This document shows, piece by piece, positions 16,584 to 25,359 of a stretch of 64,000 nt of DNA. Position 1 is the stretch's first letter; each line of letters starts with the position of its first letter. Source of the stretch: DATBDE01 sp036270095 (GTDB lineage: Bacteria > Actinomycetota > Thermoleophilia > Solirubrobacterales > Solirubrobacteraceae); the NCBI GenBank assembly GCA_036270095.1, contig DATBDE010000017.1, positions 1 to 64,000 of the forward strand. Direction: 5' to 3'. Below the pieces are notes generated by a model. It worked only from the letters and a program-made list of their open reading frames with translations. It made no database searches and was not told the origin of the DNA. The translations under genes were made by a program, and so were the position numbers.

Positions 16584-18032
16584 GTGGACGCCCTCGCCTT
16601 CGAGCACCATCTCGCCTCGCCCCAGGGGCGCGGCCGGCTGCCCCGCGGCGGGCACGACGGCGCCGCGGGCGGGGCGGCGTGCGGCGACCTGGTGCGGATC
16701 TCGGTCGCGGTCGACGGCGACCGCGTGGCCGACGCGGGCTTCGACGCGTCCGGGTGCGGCGCCGCGCAGGCCGCGGGGTCGGCGGTGGTGGCGCTCGTGC
16801 ACGGCCGCCCGCTGCTCGAGGCCGCGCGCGTGGGCGTACATGAGGTGGCCGACGAGCTCGGCGGCCTGAGCCCGGGCAAGCTGCACGCGGCCGAGCTGGC
16901 CGCCGACGCCCTGCACCGCGCGCTCGGGGCCGCGGCCTGGACCGACGGGCGCGCGCAGCGCGTGGCCGGCCGCACGCTCGTGGCCATGAGCGGCGGCGTC
17001 GACTCGACCGTCGTGGCGCTGCTCACCGCCGAGGCGGGCGGCGACGTGGTCGCGGTGACCGTCGAGCTGTGGGCCGACGCGGAGAACGACGCCGAGGGCT
17101 CGTGCTGCTCGGCGTCGGCCGTGCGCGAGGCGCGGGCGCTCGCGCACGGGCTCGGCCTACCGCACTTCACACTCGACCTGCGGGACCGGTTCCGCGCCGG
17201 CGTGGTCGACCCGTTCCTGGCCGCGTACACCGCGGGGGAGACGCCGAACCCCTGCGTGCGCTGCAACGGCTCCGTGCGCCTGGACGACATGCTCGCGCTG
17301 GCCGAACGCGTGGGCGCGGCGACGCTGGCCACCGGGCACTACGCGCGGGTGGCCGATGACGGCGAGGGTCCGCTCCTGCGCGCCGCCGCCGACCCGGCCA
17401 AGGACCAGGCCTACATGCTTTGCGCGGTGGCGCCCGCCACGCTGGCGCGGCTGCGCTTCCCGCTCGGCGGGCTGCGCAAGCCCGAGGTGCGGGCTCGCGC
17501 TGCCGCGGCCGGGCTCGTGGTCGCGGACAAGCCCGACTCGCAGGACCTGTGCTTCTTGGCCGGGACCGACCGCGACCGCTTTCTCGCCCGCCACGGTGGC
17601 CCGCGGGCGCGCGCGGGTGACGTGGTCGACGGCGAGGGCCGCGTCCTCGGGCGCCACCGCGGCGCGCACGCCTTCACGGTCGGGCAGCGCCGCGGGCTCG
17701 GGATCGGAGGCGAGGAGCGCCCGCTCTACGTCCTCTCGACGGATGCGCCCTCCAACCGCGTCGTCGTCGGGCGGCGCGAGGACCTGCGCCGCACCCACGT
17801 CGGGGTGCGCGCGGCGACGCTGCACCGCGACGGCGCCCGCGTGGAAAGGGTCAAGCTACGCTACCGGGCCGCGCCGCTGCCCGGGCGGCTGACCGCGGCG
17901 GCCGCCGCGGGGCGGCACAAGCGGCTGACGATTGCCCTGGAAGAGCCCGTGTTCGGGGTAGCGCCGGGGCAGGTCGCGTGCCTGATGGACGGGGACCTGG
18001 TCCTCGGCCACGGTGTGATCGCGGCTCCCTGA
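16584..18032 (+). CDS. mnmA: IscU/NifU-like domain fused to tRNA 2-thiouridylase MnmA
   Basis: A 482-residue fusion. Residues 28-115 are an Fe-S scaffold (IscU/SufU-like) domain: ACGD with Cys33 and Asp35, GCGAAQA with Cys58, and KLHAAELAADAL where the third ligand Cys of KLHCSxLAEDA is replaced by Ala102. Residues 130-482 are MnmA: PP-loop SGGVDST (136-142), NPCVRCN with Cys224, SQDLCFLAG with Cys323 (the catalytic Cys pair), GQRRGLGIGG, and a C-terminal beta-barrel. MnmA thiolates U34 of Lys/Glu/Gln tRNAs. The fused scaffold suggests delivery of an Fe-S cluster or sulfur to the enzyme. The start is fixed by the leaderless -10. Confidence 0.9.
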   Translation: MDALAFEHHLASPQGRGRLPRGGHDGAAGGAACGDLVRISVAVDGDRVADAGFDASGCGAAQAAGSAVVALVHGRPLLEAARVGVHEVADELGGLSPGKLHAAELAADALHRALGAAAWTDGRAQRVAGRTLVAMSGGVDSTVVALLTAEAGGDVVAVTVELWADAENDAEGSCCSASAVREARALAHGLGLPHFTLDLRDRFRAGVVDPFLAAYTAGETPNPCVRCNGSVRLDDMLALAERVGAATLATGHYARVADDGEGPLLRAAADPAKDQAYMLCAVAPATLARLRFPLGGLRKPEVRARAAAAGLVVADKPDSQDLCFLAGTDRDRFLARHGGPRARAGDVVDGEGRVLGRHRGAHAFTVGQRRGLGIGGEERPLYVLSTDAPSNRVVVGRREDLRRTHVGVRAATLHRDGARVERVKLRYRAAPLPGRLTAAAAAGRHKRLTIALEEPVFGVAPGQVACLMDGDLVLGHGVIAAP

Positions 18033-18047
18033 CCGGCGTTGCGTTCA

Positions 18048-18053
18048 TACACT
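18048..18053 (+). promoter_or_regulatory. -10 element (TACACT) for alaS
   Basis: TACACT followed by nine bases and ATG 18063, without a Shine-Dalgarno. The transcript would begin within about three bases of the start codon. Confidence 0.45.
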
Positions 18054-18062
18054 CCTCTGGGC

Positions 18063-20708
18063 ATGCGGAGCATGTCGTCGGACGAGATCCGCGAAACCTT
18101 CCTCTCCTTCTTCGAGCAGCGCGACCATCGTCGGCTGCCGTCGGGTTCGCTCGTGCCCGCCGAGTACGACCCGTCCGTGCTGCTCACGACGGCGGGCATG
18201 CAGCCGCTCAAGCCCTATTTCCTCGGGCACGAGAGGCCGCCGCACAACCGGCTCACGACGTGCCAGAAGTGCTTCCGCACGACCGACATCGAGAACGTCG
18301 GCAACACGCTGCGCCACCTCACGTTCTTCGAGATGCTCGGCAACTTCTCGATCGGCGACTACTTCAAGCAGGGCGCGGCCGAGTACGCGCTCGAGTTCTC
18401 GGTCCAGGGGCTCGGGTTCGATTTCGGGGCGGTGTGGATCACCGTGTTCGCGGGCGACGACGCGCTCGGGCTGGGTCCGGACGAGGAGGCGATCGCGGCG
18501 TGGGAGAAGCTCGGCGTGCCGCGTGAGCGCATTGTCGGGCTCGGCCGCGACGACAACTTCTGGCAGGCGGGGCCGACGGGGCCGTGCGGCCCGTGCTCCG
18601 AGCTCTACCTCGACCGGGGGCCGGACTTCGGCGGCCCCGACGACCGCCCGGGCGACGACACCGAGCGCTTCCTCGAGTACTGGAACCTCGTCTTCATGCA
18701 GTACGACCAGAACCCTGAGGGCGTACTGACCCCGCTGCCGTCACAGAACATCGACACCGGCCTCGGCCTCAACCGCATGGCGGCGATCCTGCAGGACGTC
18801 CCGTCGGTCTTCGAGACCGACCAGTTCGCCCCGCTGATGGCGCTGGGCGAGGAGCTGTCGGGGCACTCGCGCGACGACGACTTCCCGACCACGCGGGCGC
18901 TGCGCATCCTCGCCGACCACTCGCGCGCGGCGACGTTCCTGATCGCCGACGGCATCGTGCCTTCCAACGAGGACCGCGGCTACATCCTGCGGCGCGTCCT
19001 GCGGCGGGCGATCCAGCAGGGGCGGATGCTGGGCATGGAGCAGGGCTTCCTGCCCCGCTACGCCGAGGTGGTGCGCGAGCTCATGGGCCGCGCCTATCCG
19101 GAGCTGAACGAACAGCGCGAGGCGATCGACGGCTGGCTGGCGGCCGAGGAGGAGGGCTTCGGCCGCACGCTCGAGCAAGGCACGCGGCTGCTCGACGCGC
19201 TCATCGAGCGGGCGCGGGAGCAGGGCGACGAGGGCATCGCGTCCGAGGATGCGTTCCGGCTCCACGACACCTTCGGGTTCCCCATCGACCTGACGCTCGA
19301 GCTCGTCGCCGAGCACGGGCTCGGGGTCGACGAGCAGGGCTTCGAGGTCCTGATGGAGGAGCAACGCGCGCGGGCGCGCGCGGTAGCGCAGGACAAGGTC
19401 GGCGGCGGCGAGCTCCGCGAGCACGCTCGCGCGTTCGCCGGCCGGGCGGGCTTCGAGACGGACTTCGTGGGCTACTCGACGCTCGAGCAGCGGACCACCG
19501 TGGGCGCGGTGACCGAGGACGACGACCGCGTGCTGGTCAAGCTCGCCGAGTCGCCGTTCTACCCCGCCGGCGGCGGGCAGGTCTCCGACCATGGGTCGGT
19601 GCGGTGCGAGGACGGCGACTGCGTGGCGTCGGTCGAGGAGGTCTACCGGCTCGGCGACGACCAGGTCGTGGCGGTGCGGCCGGTCGAGGGCGAGCTGCAC
19701 GAGGGCGAGCGCGTGATCGCGTCGGTCTCGGCCGCCGACCGGCGCGCCACCGAGGCCAGCCACACCGCCACGCATCTCCTGCACGCGGCGCTGCGCCGGC
19801 AGCTGGGGCCCCACGTGCGCCAGGCCGGTTCGTACGTCGGACCGGACAAGCTGCGCTTCGACTTCACGCACGGGTCGGCGCTGACCGCGGACGAGCTGCG
19901 CGACGTGGTCGACCAGGTCAACGCATGGGTGATGGAGAACCATCCCGTGCGGGCGCTGACGACCTCGCTGGAGGAGGCGCGGCGCCTGGGCGCCATGGCG
20001 CTGTTCGGCGAGAAGTACGGCGAGATCGTGCGCATGGTCGAGATCGGCGACGGCGACTTCTCACGCGAGCTCTGCGGCGGGACGCACGTGCACGCGACGG
20101 CGGAGATCGGCGCGTTCCTCGTCACGCACGAAACCTCGAGCGCGGCCAACGTGCGGCGCATCGAGGCGCTGACCGGGCCGGAGGCGATCGCGCGGCTGCG
20201 GCGCCACGACGAGCTGCTCTTGGATGCCGCGGCGGCGCTGCGGACGCAGCCCGAGGGCGTGCCCGACGCCGTCGCGGACGTGCTCGCCGACCGCAAGAAG
20301 CTGGAGAAGGCCGCGAAGACGGGTAGCACTGGCGCATCGTTCGATGCCAACGCACTGCTGCGGGGCGCGGAGACGCTCGGTGACGCCAACGTCCTGGTCG
20401 AGGAGGTCCCGGCGCCGGACATGGACACGCTGCTCACCGCCGTGGACCAGGTTAAGGCGCGGCTGGACAACGCGGCGATCGTGTTCGGGGCGCGCACGAA
20501 CGGCAAGAGCCAGTTCGTCGCCTCGGTGGCGCCGTCGCTCGTGGAGCGCGGGCTGCGGGCCGGGGAGATCGTCAAGGTGGCGGCGGCCGTGACCGGCGGC
20601 GGGGGAGGGGGTCGCGACACGCTGGCGCGAGCGGGGGGCCGCGCTCCCGACAAGCTGCCCGAGGCCCTTGCCGCCGCACGCGAGGCGATCGAGAAGGCGC
20701 TGGCGTGA
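18063..20708 (+). CDS. alaS: Alanyl-tRNA synthetase
   Basis: An 881-residue full-length AlaRS. The class II catalytic core begins SSDEIRETFLSFFEQRDHRRLPSGSLVP and includes TTAGMQPLKPYFLG, TCQKCFRTTDIENVGNT and FFEMLGNFSIGDYFK; GPCGPCSELY follows. The tRNA-recognition helices end near residue 460. The editing domain has SHTATHLLHAALRRQLG (HxxxH zinc site) and CGGTHVHATAEIG (Cys and His ligands). A C-Ala tail follows (GGGGGGRDTLARAGG). It charges tRNA-Ala and clears Ser/Gly mischarging. Its stop overlaps the GTG of ruvX. Confidence 0.96.
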   Translation: MRSMSSDEIRETFLSFFEQRDHRRLPSGSLVPAEYDPSVLLTTAGMQPLKPYFLGHERPPHNRLTTCQKCFRTTDIENVGNTLRHLTFFEMLGNFSIGDYFKQGAAEYALEFSVQGLGFDFGAVWITVFAGDDALGLGPDEEAIAAWEKLGVPRERIVGLGRDDNFWQAGPTGPCGPCSELYLDRGPDFGGPDDRPGDDTERFLEYWNLVFMQYDQNPEGVLTPLPSQNIDTGLGLNRMAAILQDVPSVFETDQFAPLMALGEELSGHSRDDDFPTTRALRILADHSRAATFLIADGIVPSNEDRGYILRRVLRRAIQQGRMLGMEQGFLPRYAEVVRELMGRAYPELNEQREAIDGWLAAEEEGFGRTLEQGTRLLDALIERAREQGDEGIASEDAFRLHDTFGFPIDLTLELVAEHGLGVDEQGFEVLMEEQRARARAVAQDKVGGGELREHARAFAGRAGFETDFVGYSTLEQRTTVGAVTEDDDRVLVKLAESPFYPAGGGQVSDHGSVRCEDGDCVASVEEVYRLGDDQVVAVRPVEGELHEGERVIASVSAADRRATEASHTATHLLHAALRRQLGPHVRQAGSYVGPDKLRFDFTHGSALTADELRDVVDQVNAWVMENHPVRALTTSLEEARRLGAMALFGEKYGEIVRMVEIGDGDFSRELCGGTHVHATAEIGAFLVTHETSSAANVRRIEALTGPEAIARLRRHDELLLDAAAALRTQPEGVPDAVADVLADRKKLEKAAKTGSTGASFDANALLRGAETLGDANVLVEEVPAPDMDTLLTAVDQVKARLDNAAIVFGARTNGKSQFVASVAPSLVERGLRAGEIVKVAAAVTGGGGGGRDTLARAGGRAPDKLPEALAAAREAIEKALA

Positions 20709-21088
20709 GGGCGCTCGCCCTCGATCACGGTGCGGCCCGCTGCGGCGTCGCGGTGTCGGATCCCACCGGAACGCTCGCGACCCCGGTCGGGATCGTGGAG
20801 CGGCCGGACTCGCGGCGCGGCCTGGACCGCATCGTGGCGCTCGCGCGCGAGCACGACGCAGCCGTCGTCGTGGTCGGCCTGCCGCTGTCGTTGTCCGGGG
20901 GCGACTCCGCCCAGACCGGCGAGGCGCGCGCGTTCGCCGAGAAGCTGCGCGAGCGGCTCGACATCCCAATCGAGCTCTACGACGAGCGCTTCACCACCAC
21001 GCTCGCCGCCCGCGTGCCGGGCGGGGCGGCCGAGGATGCCCGCGCGGCGGCCGTCCTGCTCGAGGGCTGGCTGGAGGCGCACGCGTGA
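20705..21088 (+). CDS. ruvX: Holliday junction resolvase-like YqgF/RuvX
   Basis: A 127-residue RNase H-fold protein: ALDHGAARCGVAVSD (first acidic residue), VVVVGLPLSLSG, YDERFTTTLAA (second acidic motif) and EDARAAAVLLEGWL (last acidic residue). The family processes the 5' end of 16S rRNA and has been proposed as a resolvase. GTG 20705 overlaps the alaS stop, and the gene ends in a GTGA overlap with mltG. The alaS-ruvX-mltG-aroE order is the actinobacterial one. Confidence 0.9.
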   Translation: MRALALDHGAARCGVAVSDPTGTLATPVGIVERPDSRRGLDRIVALAREHDAAVVVVGLPLSLSGGDSAQTGEARAFAEKLRERLDIPIELYDERFTTTLAARVPGGAAEDARAAAVLLEGWLEAHA

Positions 21089-23148
21089 GCCCGCTGTTCC
21101 GGCGCGGCGGAGACGACGGGCGCGAGCGCACGGCCGAAGAGCGCGCGCGGGCGCGGGCCGAGCGGGCGGCGAAGCGCGCCGAGCGCCGGGGCGAGCCGGT
21201 CCCCGACCCCTCCGAGCTCGAGCCGCCGCCGGTCGAGCCGGAGCCGCTCGAGCTCGAGCCGCTCGAGCCCGATCCCGCCGACCTTGCGCCCGAGCCCGTC
21301 GAGCCCGACGAGCTCGAGCGCGACCCCGCCGACCTTGCGCCCGAGCCCGTCGAGCCCGAGGACAACCCTGACCCGTTCGACGCCGAGGCGCTCCCCGACC
21401 CCTCCGTCGCACCGGACGAGGCGTTCACGGAGCCGGAGCCGGCCGAGGCTTCACCCGAAGCCGTCACGCCGCCCGAGCCCGGCCCGCCCCCGCCGGCGCC
21501 GGACCCCGCACCGCCTCCCGCACCCGACCCGGTCCCGCCGCCGGCGCCGGCACCCGACCCCACGCCGCCGCCGGCACCCGATCCGGTCCCGCCGCCGTCG
21601 ATCGAGCACGACCCTCAACCACCCTCAACGGGGTCTGACCCTTCATATGCCCCCGAGCCGGTCGCCTCCGCCGACGACCCTCAACCCACCTCAACGGGGT
21701 CTGACCCTTCATACGCGGCCGGCGCTCCGCCCGACCCCTGGCCCTCCGACCCCGCCGACGTCCCGCCGCCCGTTTGGCCGCAGGACCCCGACGACGTCGC
21801 CGACCCCCGCGACCCGGACCACTGGCCCGACGACCCCGACGACGTCTCCGGGCACGAGCCGCATCCCTGGCCCGCCGACGAGGGCGATCCCACGCCGCTG
21901 CACGCGCTCGCTCCCGACGACCCACTCGTCGCCCGGCAGCCGCATGCGCAGGCCACCGCCGAGATCCCGCTCGCCGAGCTCCCCGACGGCGGGGCCTCCT
22001 TCCTCGCCGCCGCTGACGACCACGAGGAGCCCCCGGCCGCCCCGCCCCCCGCTCGGCCCCGCACGGCCGAGCCGCAGCCGCCCGGCCGCGGGCGCACGTG
22101 GTTCGTTCGCATCGTCGCCATCGTCGCCCTGCTCGTCGTCGCCGGCGCGATCTGGTTCGTGATCTCGCTGTTCCAGCCCTTCCACGGCTCGGCCTCAACG
22201 CACCGCTCCACCGTCTTCATCCCCAAGGGCGCGGACGTCGCGAAGATCGGCGACATCCTCGAGCGGCGCGGCGTGGTCTCGTCCTCGTTCTTCTTCGGGC
22301 TGCGCGCTCGCCTCGCCGGCAAGCGCAACGACCTCAAGCCGGGCGTCTACACGCTGCGTCAGGACACGTCCTACGGCGACGTCCTCACGCTCCTCGCCAA
22401 GGGCCCGCCGCCCGCCCGCAAGGTCGCCATCACCATCCCCGAGGGCCGCTCGCGCGCCGAGGAGGCCGCCCGTATCCGCACCAACAGCAACCTCCAGGGC
22501 AGCTACCTCGTCGCGACCAAGCGCTCGCGCCTGCTCAACCCGCGCCGCTACGGGGCGCCGCGCGACACCCCCTCACTCGAGGGCTTCCTGTTCCCCGCGA
22601 CCTACGAGCTGAAGTCGACCGCGCCGGTCGCCGACCTCGTCGGCATGCAGCTGACGGCGTTCAAGCGCGCCATCCGCCGCGTTAACATGCGCGCCGCCCG
22701 CCGCGCGAACCTCACGACCTACGACGTCCTCACCATCGCCTCGATGGTCGAGCGCGAGGCCATGCTGCGCCGCGAGCGCCCGATCATCGCCGGCGTCATC
22801 TACAACCGCCTCAAGCGCAACATCCCGCTCGGCATCGACGCGACCATCCGCTACGCGACCGGCAACTGGCTGCGCCCGCTGACCCAGTCGCAGCTGAGCA
22901 TCCGCTCGTCCTACAACACCCGCACCCATCAGGGCCTGCCGCCGACCCCGATCGGCAGCCCGGGGATGGCCTCGATCCGCGCCGCCGCCCACCCCAAACA
23001 CACGCCGTACCTCTACTACGTGGTCAAGCCCGGCGGCTGCGGCGAGCACGCCTTCTCCCGCACCTTCGCCGAGTTCCAGCGCGACACCGCCCGCTACAAC
23101 GCGGCCCGCGCGAAGGCGGGCGGGCGCTCGCCGACCAAGTGCCCGTAG
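21085..23148 (+). CDS. mltG: Endolytic murein transglycosylase MltG with long disordered cytoplasmic tail
   Basis: A 687-residue type II membrane protein. Residues 1-345 are cytoplasmic and disordered: basic (RARARAERAAKRAERR), then Glu/Pro repeats and Asp/Pro/Trp-rich sequence. One membrane span (FVRIVAIVALLVVAGAIWFVISLF) is followed by a LysM-like region (VFIPKGADVAKIGDILERRGVVSS) and the YceG/MltG catalytic domain with EGFLFPATYEL, IASMVEREA (catalytic Glu) and QGLPPTPIGSPG. It cleaves nascent glycan strands and sets their length. GTG 21085 overlaps the ruvX stop. The tail contains two nearly identical 39-bp units (21610-21648 and 21676-21714) unlike the surrounding codons. Confidence 0.92.
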   Translation: MSPLFRRGGDDGRERTAEERARARAERAAKRAERRGEPVPDPSELEPPPVEPEPLELEPLEPDPADLAPEPVEPDELERDPADLAPEPVEPEDNPDPFDAEALPDPSVAPDEAFTEPEPAEASPEAVTPPEPGPPPPAPDPAPPPAPDPVPPPAPAPDPTPPPAPDPVPPPSIEHDPQPPSTGSDPSYAPEPVASADDPQPTSTGSDPSYAAGAPPDPWPSDPADVPPPVWPQDPDDVADPRDPDHWPDDPDDVSGHEPHPWPADEGDPTPLHALAPDDPLVARQPHAQATAEIPLAELPDGGASFLAAADDHEEPPAAPPPARPRTAEPQPPGRGRTWFVRIVAIVALLVVAGAIWFVISLFQPFHGSASTHRSTVFIPKGADVAKIGDILERRGVVSSSFFFGLRARLAGKRNDLKPGVYTLRQDTSYGDVLTLLAKGPPPARKVAITIPEGRSRAEEAARIRTNSNLQGSYLVATKRSRLLNPRRYGAPRDTPSLEGFLFPATYELKSTAPVADLVGMQLTAFKRAIRRVNMRAARRANLTTYDVLTIASMVEREAMLRRERPIIAGVIYNRLKRNIPLGIDATIRYATGNWLRPLTQSQLSIRSSYNTRTHQGLPPTPIGSPGMASIRAAAHPKHTPYLYYVVKPGGCGEHAFSRTFAEFQRDTARYNAARAKAGGRSPTKCP
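21610..21714. repeat. Two 39-bp REP-like direct repeats inside mltG
   Basis: The copies lie at 21610-21648 and 21676-21714, 66 bp apart in phase, and differ at only a few bases. Each contains the short palindrome GGGTCTGACCC followed by TTCATA. They encode DPQPPSTGSDPSYA and DPQPTSTGSDPSYA, chemically unlike the Pro/Asp/Glu repeats around them. The A/T-containing bases and the GGGGTC...TTCAT outline, shared with the hairpin at 16506-16563, suggest mobile palindromic elements inserted in frame in a tolerant disordered region. Confidence 0.6.
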
Positions 23149-23915
23149 GCCCGGGGCGGCTCGGCGTCCTCGGCTGGCCGGTCGCGCACTCGCGCTCGCC
23201 GGCGATGCAGGAAGCGGCCTTCGCCGCGACCGGCCTGAGCGGCTGGGCCTACCAGCGCCTGCCGGTGCCGCCGCACCTGTTCGCGGAGACCGTGCGGGCG
23301 CTGCCGCAGTCCGGCTTCGTCGGCGCCAACGTGACCATCCCCCACAAGGAGGCCGCGCTGGCGCTCGCTACCGACGCAACCACCACGGCCACCGCGATCG
23401 GCGCCGCCAATATGCTCACGTTCGCCGACGGCCGCATGGCGGCCGACAACACCGACGCCCCCGGCCTGCTCGCCGCGCTCAGGGGCCCACCGCCCCGCAC
23501 CGCGCTGGTGCTCGGCGCCGGCGGCAGCGCCCGCGCGGCGGTGTGGGCGCTGACCCAGGCCGGCACCGACGTCGCCATCCACAACCGCACGCCCGGGCGC
23601 GCGGTCGCGCTCGCCGAAGCCCTCGGCGCCCGCGCCACCGAGACCCAGGAGCGCGCCGACCTGCTCGTCAACTGCACCGCCGTCGGCCTCGAGGACCCCG
23701 ACGCGAGCCCGGTGGACCGCATCGCCTGGCCGATCGTCGTCGACCTCGTCTACGGCGACCGCGAGACCGCGCTCATCCGCGCCGCCCGCGACGCCGGCGC
23801 CGCCACCCTCGACGGCCTGGAGATCCTCGTGCGCCAAGGCGCGCTGTCGTTCTCGCGCTGGACCGGCACGCCCGCCCCGCTGGACGTCATGCGGGCCGCC
23901 GCGCGCGCCGCGTAG
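23139..23915 (+). CDS. aroE: Shikimate dehydrogenase
   Basis: A 258-residue AroE. Substrate domain: LGVLGWPVAHSRSPAMQEAAF (Ser pair binding shikimate), GANVTIPHKEAALAL (catalytic Lys), NTDAPGLLAAL (catalytic Asp). Cofactor domain: VLGAGGSARAAVWAL (Rossmann loop), HNRTPGRA (NADP-preferring Arg), NCTAVGL, GLEILVRQGALSF. It reduces 3-dehydroshikimate. The GTG start at 23139 overlaps the mltG end by 10 bp. In related genomes aroC follows directly; here an 8.5-kb block intervenes. Confidence 0.9.
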   Translation: MPVGPGRLGVLGWPVAHSRSPAMQEAAFAATGLSGWAYQRLPVPPHLFAETVRALPQSGFVGANVTIPHKEAALALATDATTTATAIGAANMLTFADGRMAADNTDAPGLLAALRGPPPRTALVLGAGGSARAAVWALTQAGTDVAIHNRTPGRAVALAEALGARATETQERADLLVNCTAVGLEDPDASPVDRIAWPIVVDLVYGDRETALIRAARDAGAATLDGLEILVRQGALSFSRWTGTPAPLDVMRAAARAA

Positions 23916-23945
23916 GCTGCTCCGCATCGTTCCGCCGCAAGGAGG
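23913..23945 (+). promoter_or_regulatory. Promoter -10 and strong Shine-Dalgarno for the glutamate decarboxylase gene
   Basis: TAGGCT at 23913-23918, overlapping the aroE stop, is a plausible -10. AAGGAGG at 23939-23945 is a perfect Shine-Dalgarno seven bases before TTG 23953. A real leader with a consensus ribosome site is unusual among the neighbouring leaderless genes and decides the weak TTG start. Confidence 0.55.
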
Positions 23946-23952
23946 CCCCCCG

Positions 23953-25332
23953 TTGCACGAGAAGCAGTCCGACCAGTCCGACCCGCAGCTCACCATCGCC
24001 GAGCGTTTCTTCACCCACCCGGCGATCTCGCGCAAGATGCCCGAGGAATCGACCACGTCGCGCACGGCGCTGCACGTGGTGCAGTCCGAGGAGCTGCTCG
24101 ACGGCGACCCGGGCAAAAACCTCGCGACCTTCGTGACTACGTGGATGGAGCCCGAGGCGCGGATCATCATCGACGCCAACCTCCACCGGAACTTCATCGA
24201 CCACGCCGAGTACCCGCGCACGGCCGAGATCGCGCGCCGCTGCGTGCGCATGCTCCACGACCTCTTCCACGGCGACGGCGAGCCGAACGAGCCCGGCGCC
24301 GCCTGCGCCGGCTCCTCCGAGGCGGTCATGCTCGGGGCGCTGGCCATGAAGTGGCGCTGGAAGCAGGCGCGCAAGAAGGCCAGCCGGCCCGACGACAGGC
24401 CCAATTTGGTCTACGGGGCCGACGTGCACGTGGTGTGGGACAAGTTCTGCCGCTACTTCGACGTCGAGCCGCGCAAGATCGACGTCGCCAAGGGCCACTC
24501 GGTCATGCGCCCCGAGGACCTCGAGCCGCACATCGACGAGAACACGGTCGGCGTCGTGGCAGTCGCCGGGACGACGTTCACGGGCGAGTGCGACGACATC
24601 CCCGGCATCGACGAGATGCTGCGCACCCTGCGCGACGAGCGCGACCTCGAGGTGCCCATGCACGTCGACGCGGCCAGCGGCGGGTTCGTGTTCCCGTTCT
24701 CCGATCCCGACTACGCGTGGGACTTCCGCCTCAAGTCGGTGAAGTCGATCAACGTCTCCGGGCACAAGTTCGGGCAGGTGTTCCCGGGCGTGGGCTGGCT
24801 GGTGTTCCGCGACGGCGAACAGCTCCCCGAGGAGCTCGTCTTCTACGAGGACTACCTGGGCGAGAAGGACGCGACCTTCACCCTGAACTTCTCGGGCACC
24901 TCGGCGTTCGTGCACGCCCAGTACTACATCTTCATCCGCCTCGGGAAGTCCGGCTACACCTCAGCCGCGCGGACGATGCGGTCCAACGCCGACCATCTGG
25001 CCAAGCGCGCGCAGGAGACCGACGCCCTCGAGATCATCGGCGGCAAGCCGAGCCTGCCCCTGATCATCGCGCGCGTGCGCGAGGGCGAGCCGTTCACCGC
25101 CGACGAGCTCGTCGGCGAGCTCGCCCGGCGCCGCGGCTGGCTCGTTCCCGCCTACAAGATGCCGCCGGCCAACGAGGACCAGCGCATCATTCGGATCCTG
25201 GTCAAGATCAACCAGACGCGCGAGCTCGCCGACGCCCTGGCCGACGATATCCGCGACTCGATCCGTGACCTGCGCAAGAGCGCGGCGGGCGAGGCGGTCA
25301 AGCGGCCGGTGCACACCGGGCACGGGTACTGA
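23953..25332 (+). CDS. Glutamate decarboxylase (PLP-dependent)
   Basis: A 459-residue group II PLP decarboxylase of the GadB type. Visible elements: NFIDHAEYPRTAEIARRCVRML, GAACAGSSEAVMLGALAMKWRWK, VPMHVDAASGGFVFPF (Asp contacting the PLP pyridine nitrogen), SINVSGHKFGQVFPGVGWLVFR (Schiff-base Lys in SGHKFG), FTLNFSGTSAFVHAQYYIFIRLG, and a C-terminal small domain. It would convert glutamate to GABA, consuming a proton, usually for acid resistance. No glutamate/GABA antiporter is adjacent. The TTG start is supported by AAGGAGG. Confidence 0.92.
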   Translation: MHEKQSDQSDPQLTIAERFFTHPAISRKMPEESTTSRTALHVVQSEELLDGDPGKNLATFVTTWMEPEARIIIDANLHRNFIDHAEYPRTAEIARRCVRMLHDLFHGDGEPNEPGAACAGSSEAVMLGALAMKWRWKQARKKASRPDDRPNLVYGADVHVVWDKFCRYFDVEPRKIDVAKGHSVMRPEDLEPHIDENTVGVVAVAGTTFTGECDDIPGIDEMLRTLRDERDLEVPMHVDAASGGFVFPFSDPDYAWDFRLKSVKSINVSGHKFGQVFPGVGWLVFRDGEQLPEELVFYEDYLGEKDATFTLNFSGTSAFVHAQYYIFIRLGKSGYTSAARTMRSNADHLAKRAQETDALEIIGGKPSLPLIIARVREGEPFTADELVGELARRRGWLVPAYKMPPANEDQRIIRILVKINQTRELADALADDIRDSIRDLRKSAAGEAVKRPVHTGHGY

Positions 25333-25345
25333 CGCGCGGTCGGCC

Positions 25346-25351
25346 TAACCT
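25346..25351 (+). promoter_or_regulatory. -10 element (TAACCT) for the CDF gene
   Basis: TAACCT followed by eight bases and GTG 25360; no Shine-Dalgarno. Confidence 0.5.
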
Positions 25352-25359
25352 CAGCGGCC

